Shown here: one piece after another, positions 54,141 to 64,000 of the stretch
Layout of the letters: every line of letters starts with the position of its first letter
Numbering within the stretch: the stretch's first letter is position 1
Source of the DNA: Pagrus major
Lineage: Eukaryota > Chordata > Actinopteri > Spariformes > Sparidae
Direction of reading: 5' to 3'
Length of the DNA: 64,000 nt
Assembly: GCF_040436345.1 (NCBI RefSeq)
Contig: NC_133233.1
Coordinates: 9,567,381 to 9,631,380 of the forward strand
Notes under the pieces: model-generated
What the model was told of the DNA's origin: nothing
The model's input: only the letters and a program-made list of their open reading frames with translations
The model's database searches: none
Made by a program: the position numbers and the translations under genes

Positions 54141-56030
54141 AATGATATTCTTTAAGGGCCAATATCTCAGGATGTCAACCTAAACCAAAGAAGATACATG
54201 TTACTGCCGGTCTTACACTGTGTTAGAGTGCAGCGGTGATCAGGGGAGAGCCTCCATCATACTGGAGGTGGACAATATTGATTTCCACCCCAATATATCA
54301 GCTAGCTGATACATTGGCCTGTTCTGAATGCGAGCGCACAAACCAATTCACAAACCTCCATCACCAAACATCACAAGAGCGTCCTGACTGATTGCTGTGT
54401 CCCCACGTACGTCCGCGGCTAAAACACACACACATACACGCACTCACGGGGCCCACTCTTCATCCTCAAGGTCAAGAGCTGCTGGGAGGCAGGGGCTCCT
54501 CATTGACGGCCTGATGGAGCTGACACCACGCGACCCATTGTACACACATGTTGATCTGTCCCCAGACGTGGCCTGACAGCGGCACATAAGGCCGACGTCG
54601 CGCTAAACCATCAATGCATTTCAATGAGAGGATCTCACCGTTCACGTTTGTGTGTGTGTGGGAAGAAATGTGACGACTGGGGGGGATTGTAACAAAGCTA
54701 AACACATTTGCAGGCTGGACAAGCCTCAGCTCTGTGGAGTATGTAATCCAAAACCAGGCCAATGATTATCTCCCCTCCCCGCAAGCGCTGACTCAATTCT
54801 GATTTATGATTCGAATGAATATCGATTTTCCAGGAGCTCCTTTTCCCCCCTCTCTCTTCCCTTCCATTTCTCCTTTTAACAAAAGAGTGAATGATGTATG
54901 TGCATTGATTTCCAATCAATTATTTTTATTCTCATTTTATTTAAGCTTGGACAAATTTTCAGTGGCCCCCGCGGAGAGCAATGCATCTCTATCAAGAGTG
55001 CTGTACCTCATTACTAACTGGCCTTCTGATAGTAAGCAGGGAAATAATGAGGGGACGTTTAATTCAGAGTCTGTCACATCTGCTTCAGCATTGTCGGGCC
55101 GTACATTTGTCTCTGCTCCATTTCTGTGACACTGACAAATGAAGTCAATGAACACGTTAACTCCGTTCTCCTCCAGCGTTAACCGATACGTGCCCTTGAT
55201 ATGTTCCACACATTGCCCTTACTTTGTAACTGAGATCATCCCACTTTCTACATTTTTCTGTATAAATGATCAAAGAATGCGTTTTTTCATTAGAGTGGAT
55301 TGAAGGTGGTGGTTGAAGACGGAGAAAGTTAATAGTACAAAACCTGGATGATGTCATCAGGTTCATCTCAGCTTCGGCTTGAGACTAGCATTATGGGAAA
55401 TGTAGGACGCTGTGTTCTTGTGGCATGACCCATACTAGGAGTTAAAAGTCAGAATATCTCGGCATCTCCTACTTCAGATTTGACCATTCCTAATCTGACA
55501 CTTAAATGTTGTGGAAGTGAAATACTGATGAAATGTTTAAGAGTGGGCCTGTAAGACTCCGACTGAAATGTTGTGTCCAGTTAGCTCCCTTCACATAACA
55601 TCTGCTAACATCTGTGAAATCGTGGTCCTGAAATGTTACTATGAGGCCTAAATGCTAAAACCTAACGTAACAGTAATAGAAACCAGTCGAAAAGTCAAGG
55701 AAGTGACTGAGCAATGATGGGTCAGACCAGACCAAGTAAGGCTGAGTGTATTAAATTGAGTGTGGCAGCATTAATCTGCTTATAAATTCAACTTTCTTGT
55801 TTGTAAGAGAACAAATGTGTTATATTTTCTTTCAAAAGTTACATAGTACTACTTTAACTAATTTATTTTATATCAGACACAATAATTGGTGCAATATAAT
55901 GAATATTAATTTTATCTATTCGTGTTATGAAAGGAGCGAAAAATGTATTTATCACTTCCATTAATTCGAGTGAAAAATATTCTTTATTCATTATTTCCTA
56001 GAGCAGATATCTTCAAATGACTAGTTATGT
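54141..56030. other. Mostly repeat-poor, no gene recognised
   Basis: 54420-55140 is unique-looking and balanced in composition, with a short CA run at 54424-54440 and a GT run near 54648. A 107-codon frame (54806-55129) has no family resemblance. Candidate regulatory DNA. Confidence 0.5.
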
Positions 56031-56034
56031 CTGA

Positions 56035-56180
56035 CCAATAATCCAAAACACAAAGGTATTCAGTTGAATATCCTGAAAGACAAATAAAAACAACAAAATC
56101 TCACATTTGAGAAGCTGTAACCGAAAAAAAGTGATTGCAACTAATTGATTATCAGAATAGTTGACAATTAACGAGTGACG
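56035..56180 (+). repeat. Partial copy of the 'GGGCTGCAACTAA' repeat (3' half)
   Basis: CAAAACACAAAGGTATTCAGTTGAAT, CTCACATTTGAGAAGCTG and ACTAATTGATTATCAGAATAGTTGACAATTAA match the last two thirds of 63445-63803. Confidence 0.72.
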
Positions 56181-57687
56181 ATCGTCTCATAGATCAGTCG
56201 GTTTTAGTTTCTGCGTGACGTCAGTAGAGGATGATGACTGGAGAACAGCGCCTGCCTATAGTCCATTCCCATATTCCCATGCGCACATTATGGAAAACCA
56301 TACATGACTCGGTGTCGAGCGTGCCCAGGTTGTCCAGAAAAACCCCTTAGAACAACTCACTAATTGGGTTGACAGTGATGCATTAAAATGGGTCATCCTG
56401 TAATTGCTCTTTCCTGTGGCTACTGGCTGGGCTGGGATTACATAACGATGATAAAGCTGCAGACCTGGCCTTCCAAGATAAAAGCTGCCATGCAGGACCC
56501 CGCGCATTCTCTAAATGCTTCATCTAACAGGCCTTCTGAAGGAAGTGATTACCGCAGAGCTGCCCACTAATGCTCCGGCAGGACCCGACGGTGTACTCTT
56601 GTTATTCATCAAACACACACAGAGTCAGCCTCGGCAACTTTGGAGAATGCATAGATAATGAGCGGGGTGCATTATTGTGCAATGATAAGCGATGCGTCCT
56701 GTTACATTTCATGTGGTGACAGAAAATGTCTCAGCAGCTCCTGCAAATGGACACTGACTCAGTGAGTTTTAAGTCTTCAAAGCAAAGTGTCCACTGAGTC
56801 CTACAGGGACATAATGAATAGCCCCATTAGTGACATAAAAGAAAAGTGGAATTCCTTTGCAGAGCTACTGAATGCCAGCTTCAGGCTTCACAAGGCATCC
56901 CATCGCCATATGACTAAATCAGATGCTATGGGTGACAAATATGGCCTCTCAGTGGAGAGCAGCACAAAGGACGCTCAGTTGTCTACGACAGAAAATAGAG
57001 CCACTTGGAAGACAATGTGGCCCCTGTGTAGAAAATGTTGTTTATCTCATCAGGCGATGCCGTGCCAGGTTGTGGTGCGACCCGATGCTGTGAACTTATG
57101 CAATAGCTACAGGAAGAGACGCCTTTGTGGCACGCGAGTACTTCTGCAAAAAGGAAATGATAAGAATAAGTCAGGATGACGTGCCATTACCAAACATGTG
57201 ATGGAATGCTACTGGAATGAAGAGGCATTCATGAGGGACTACAGCTGGGTACATCCGGACAATGGTGTACTTATGGAAGTTATAATTTAGCTGTGGTGGT
57301 AAATCTGCCTGTGAAATGTCAAAGTATGTGATGTAAGACTGTACATTTTGGCTTTGACTTGCACATCACTTCTAAGATTAGACTCAAGTTCCAAGTTAAG
57401 TGACTCAAAACACAAAACTTCAGCTTTTTGTGCGATTTTCAGTTCCTACTGCAGCGTCCAAACCTCTGGGTCCAGACATCCCATAGAAGGATAAGACAGG
57501 AAAAAATAAATTTAAAAAAGGAAGTTTATTTTTTACTTTACCCAGTTTCTTTATTGTGAAATAGTAGATGCTAAACTTAGCTGTAGTCCGGTGAAGTCAT
57601 AAGGGAGAAACTGTGGTGAAAACAAAGCTAACCACACGTTTCCTTTTTCTGCCTGATTTTAAAAACCTATGGCCAACAGTTGTCATC
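56181..57687. other. Repeat-poor block; candidate conserved element at 56780-57180
   Basis: No repeat is recognised. 56787-57179 is open for 130 codons on the + strand from a GTG (first ATG 56814) but resembles no protein, has no Kozak context and no splice partners. Even composition and absence of repeats make a constrained non-coding element a more natural reading. Confidence 0.45.
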
Positions 57688-57735
57688 TTAAAGGAAAAGT
57701 TCACCCAAAAAAATAAAAATTTTGTCATTATCTAC
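57688..57735 (+). repeat. Dispersed repeat F, 5' fragment
   Basis: TTAAAGGAAAAGTTCACCCA...TTTGTCATTATCTACTCA matches the start of 50771-51240. Similarity fades after about 50 bp. Confidence 0.75.
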
Positions 57736-59039
57736 TCACAAGAGTAAGAAACAACAGCAGAAATGGCCTCATACATCTTATTCGATGTAATCCAAGTCTC
57801 TGGATCAAGATGCTATTGACACTATTATTAAGCTAAAGAAGTAGAATTGGGGTGATGGATAAACTCAGTCAGAGGTGCCCTGGGTACAAAATGGTACTAC
57901 ATGGAAGCCTTGAATGTAAGTAAGAAAAATAATTCTGGTCATTTCAGTCTGATTTAAATTATTTTCTAATCTTTCTATGTTCCTTCATTTTTGCCTCTCT
58001 GGGCTTCTGTAGAACTAGGATCATAACCCTAGGAAGTTAATAATTAGACATCCTACATATTCAAACTCACAGAATGTAAAACAGCATCAACAATGATTCA
58101 TATTATATGTTATTCTAACTTTGGCCACCATTAGGCACCATAGGCCAGCCCTGGACTAAATTATGTCATGCCATGTCATTTTATATATAAAAATAATATA
58201 ACAGCAGAAATAAGGCAGTGTAAACAGCTGTTTTTAGTAGTCAGAGAAACTCTAAGCGATGTAATTTGATTAATAAAACTCATTTTTTTAGTTGTTCTGC
58301 TTACAGATGGTGTCAAACCTGAAGTGGGATCACAACACGAGCTTTGTAACCACTGTCCTGATGCGGTGGGTGAAATCGCTGCTAAAAGTCACATCTGGAT
58401 TCATTATTATTCTGCTCTAAAAGTGTTTTGGGGCATAAATGAGAGTTAAAATATACAGGAATTTTTTCCATGTATCATAATAACTAAACTGGGGTAAAAC
58501 AAATTCTTTAACTTTGGGGAGCTGCTTTGGAATTTTAATTCAGCCACACACTCTTTAAAGTGCAAATTAGGCCGAAAGGAGGAGTTTTTTTCTTTTTTTG
58601 ACTAATGACACGCCGCACTTGTCGAGATACACTATAGCAGAGCTCAACTTTGATGTTGTGCTTCGAGTAGTAAAGCAGAAGTGTATATAAAGTCGGTCAG
58701 AGAGAAGTGAGGACTGATGTTTCCTCTAAAATCTCACGGTGTGCTTGATAACATAATAATATCCTGCCAGCTGTTAGTCACTGCCTTCCCAAGACATGTA
58801 TTCACTTTTAGTGGGCTGATGTCAACACATGCACCCTGCCACAGTTACTCATCTCCCTTTAACCAACAGCAGTGTCGCAAGTGCTACTTGTGACAAAGTT
58901 ACACAGAGACAGACACACACACAGAGAGAGAGGGGGGGGGAGAGAGGCTGATGTTTTCCACTGAACACGACTAAAAACTGTTTCGGCTCACATGCGCTGT
59001 CTGTGGTGAAACACGCCGCTGACAAGAGAAAGACTCCAC
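57736..59039. other. klf6 upstream region, no gene recognised
   Basis: AT-rich to 58700, then more balanced. It contains TATATAAAGTCGG near 58683 and a CA/GA/G simple repeat at 58903-58947. Being within 2 kb of the klf6 start, it is the likely proximal regulatory region. Confidence 0.5.
58903..58947 (+). repeat. CA/GA/G-run microsatellite
   Basis: GAGACAGACACACACACAGAGAGAGAGG followed by a run of nine or more G. Confidence 0.92.
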
Positions 59040-59345
59040 AGACCGAACCACCAGCAGGCTTATATACATGCCTATAAATAACCAGCCAATCAGCGACGAG
59101 CTGCTGGGAGTTAAACGCACCAATTAAAACGGAGAAGGAACCAAATTAAGTCAGAGCTCCTCCGCGATTGGCCGACCGTGATATCATTTGCGAGCGCTTA
59201 CGCCGCTCGCCGCCGATTGGCTCGCGCCCCTGCAGGCGTAATCCTGCCGCGAGGAGGAGGAGGAGGAGGGAGGAGGGGGGGAGCGAGGGAGGAGGGGGGA
59301 GAAGGGGGCGGGCTTTGGAGGTTTGAATAGGGAAGTTTGCAGAGC
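59040..59345 (+). promoter_or_regulatory. klf6: klf6 core promoter and start of CpG island
   Basis: Base composition turns GC- and CpG-rich just before the first exon. Visible elements are CCAAT at 59086-59090 and 59120-59124; inverted CCAAT (ATTGG) at 59167-59171 and 59216-59220, both in GC-rich context; a TATAAATA at 59073-59080; and a GC box (GGGGCGGGC) at 59305-59313 of the kind bound by SP/KLF proteins. The GC box suggests possible autoregulation, which is inference. The exact start site is not determinable; it probably lies in about 59320-59400. Confidence 0.75.
59251..59314 (+). repeat. Purine (GGA)n / G-run tract in the klf6 promoter
   Basis: The tract is almost pure purine on the + strand (GGA repeats, then runs of 4-6 G), broken by single cytosines, and ends in the GC box. 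Such tracts can adopt G-quadruplex or triplex structures. They are common near CpG-island start sites. Confidence 0.8.
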
Positions 59346-59622
59346 GCAGTTGTTCCCCATCCAGTCCGGCGCAGTGTTTGCAAACACCTTGAGCGCGAGC
59401 GAGAGAGGAGAAGAAGAAGGGAGACGAGTAAGTGAGAAGCAGCAGCAGAAGAAGAAGGGGGGAGGACTGACGGAGAGAACGAGCGCTTCTTCTTCGTTTT
59501 GTGCGTCGCAGGACACCGCTCTCCTTCTTTGGCTGGTTTTTCTACCTGAGAGAAGAAAAATAAGTGCAGCTTTTTTTTTTTTTTTAAATTAAAAAAAAAC
59601 AACAAACAAAGCTGTGGAAAAG
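59346..59622 (+). other. klf6: klf6 5' untranslated leader (approximate)
   Basis: The leader is inferred from the promoter position and the CDS start. It is GA-rich with AGAAGAAG and CAG repeats. No ATG occurs from about 59340 to the start codon. A T-run followed by an A-run (about 59571-59599) sits just before the ATG and is unusual for a leader. A good splice-donor-like GTAAGTG (59428-59434) and an acceptor-like pyrimidine-CAG (to 59511) could mark an 83-84-nt optional intron, which is untested. Confidence 0.6.
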
Positions 59623-63942
<4,320 letters not shown>

Positions 63943-64000
63943 AGCGGGGCGAGCACCAACCAAGCAACGCAGCGAAGGGGAAAGTTTCTAAAAAGAAAAA
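63943..64000 (+). other. klf6: klf6 3' untranslated region (start only)
   Basis: The sequence after the stop has no further open frame and no polyadenylation signal before the window ends, so the 3' UTR is cut by the window. Confidence 0.8.

Noticed and set aside
59184-59605. Minus-strand frames of 110 and 135 codons over the klf6 promoter
   Set aside because: They read Ser/Pro/Leu runs from the complement of the purine tract and the leader.
59614-59622. Upstream GTG as klf6 start
   Set aside because: The ATG at 59623 gives the conserved MDVLPM start and has strong initiation context; no family member has the three extra residues.

Overview
The window is vertebrate nuclear DNA, almost certainly from a ray-finned (teleost) fish. 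Evidence: one interrupted vertebrate gene with GT-AG introns; eukaryotic tRNA genes with internal A and B boxes; a tRNA-derived SINE; short hAT-like and PIF/Harbinger-like DNA transposons with intact target-site duplications; long TA and CA microsatellites; and several dispersed repeats that I remember as common in spiny-rayed fish. I cannot name the species.

Only one protein-coding gene is convincing: a complete klf6 (Kruppel-like factor 6) on the + strand at the far right. Its four coding exons (59623-59724, 61465-62032, 62821-62944, 63891-63942) join in frame into 281 codons plus stop. The protein has the KLF6/7 N-terminal domain, an acidic/serine-rich middle and three C-terminal C2H2 zinc fingers. 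A GC-rich promoter with CCAAT boxes, a GC box and a purine tract lies just upstream (about 59040-59345). The 3' UTR runs off the window.

The left end (1-5000) holds a small minus-strand tRNA cluster: a tRNA-Gly relic that has lost its anticodon arm, two intact tRNA-Ser(AGA) genes made by a local duplication, a third tRNA-Ser broken in half, and an intact tRNA-Ala(TGC). Three small DNA transposons sit in or near it or further along: a 564/565-bp PIF-like MITE present twice in opposite orientations (238-801 and 36740-37304), and two different hAT-type elements (2682-3315 and 42402-43167), each with a perfect 8-bp target duplication and a remnant of the transposase start.

Between about 5 kb and 59 kb I find no credible protein gene. 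This is a long non-coding stretch upstream of klf6, with repeat-rich islands (about 28.5-30, 31.4, 33.6, 37.4, 41.7-43.5, 47.4-48.3, 50.8, 52.9-54.1 and 57.7 kb) separated by repeat-poor blocks that could contain klf6 enhancers. I found no undescribed system. The most unusual items are the armless tRNA-Gly, the tRNA-Ser duplication with its half copy, the short reading frame kept in both MITE copies, and the nested transposon insertions. Names given to interspersed repeats rest on recalled similarity and on copy-to-copy comparison inside the window; no database was searched.
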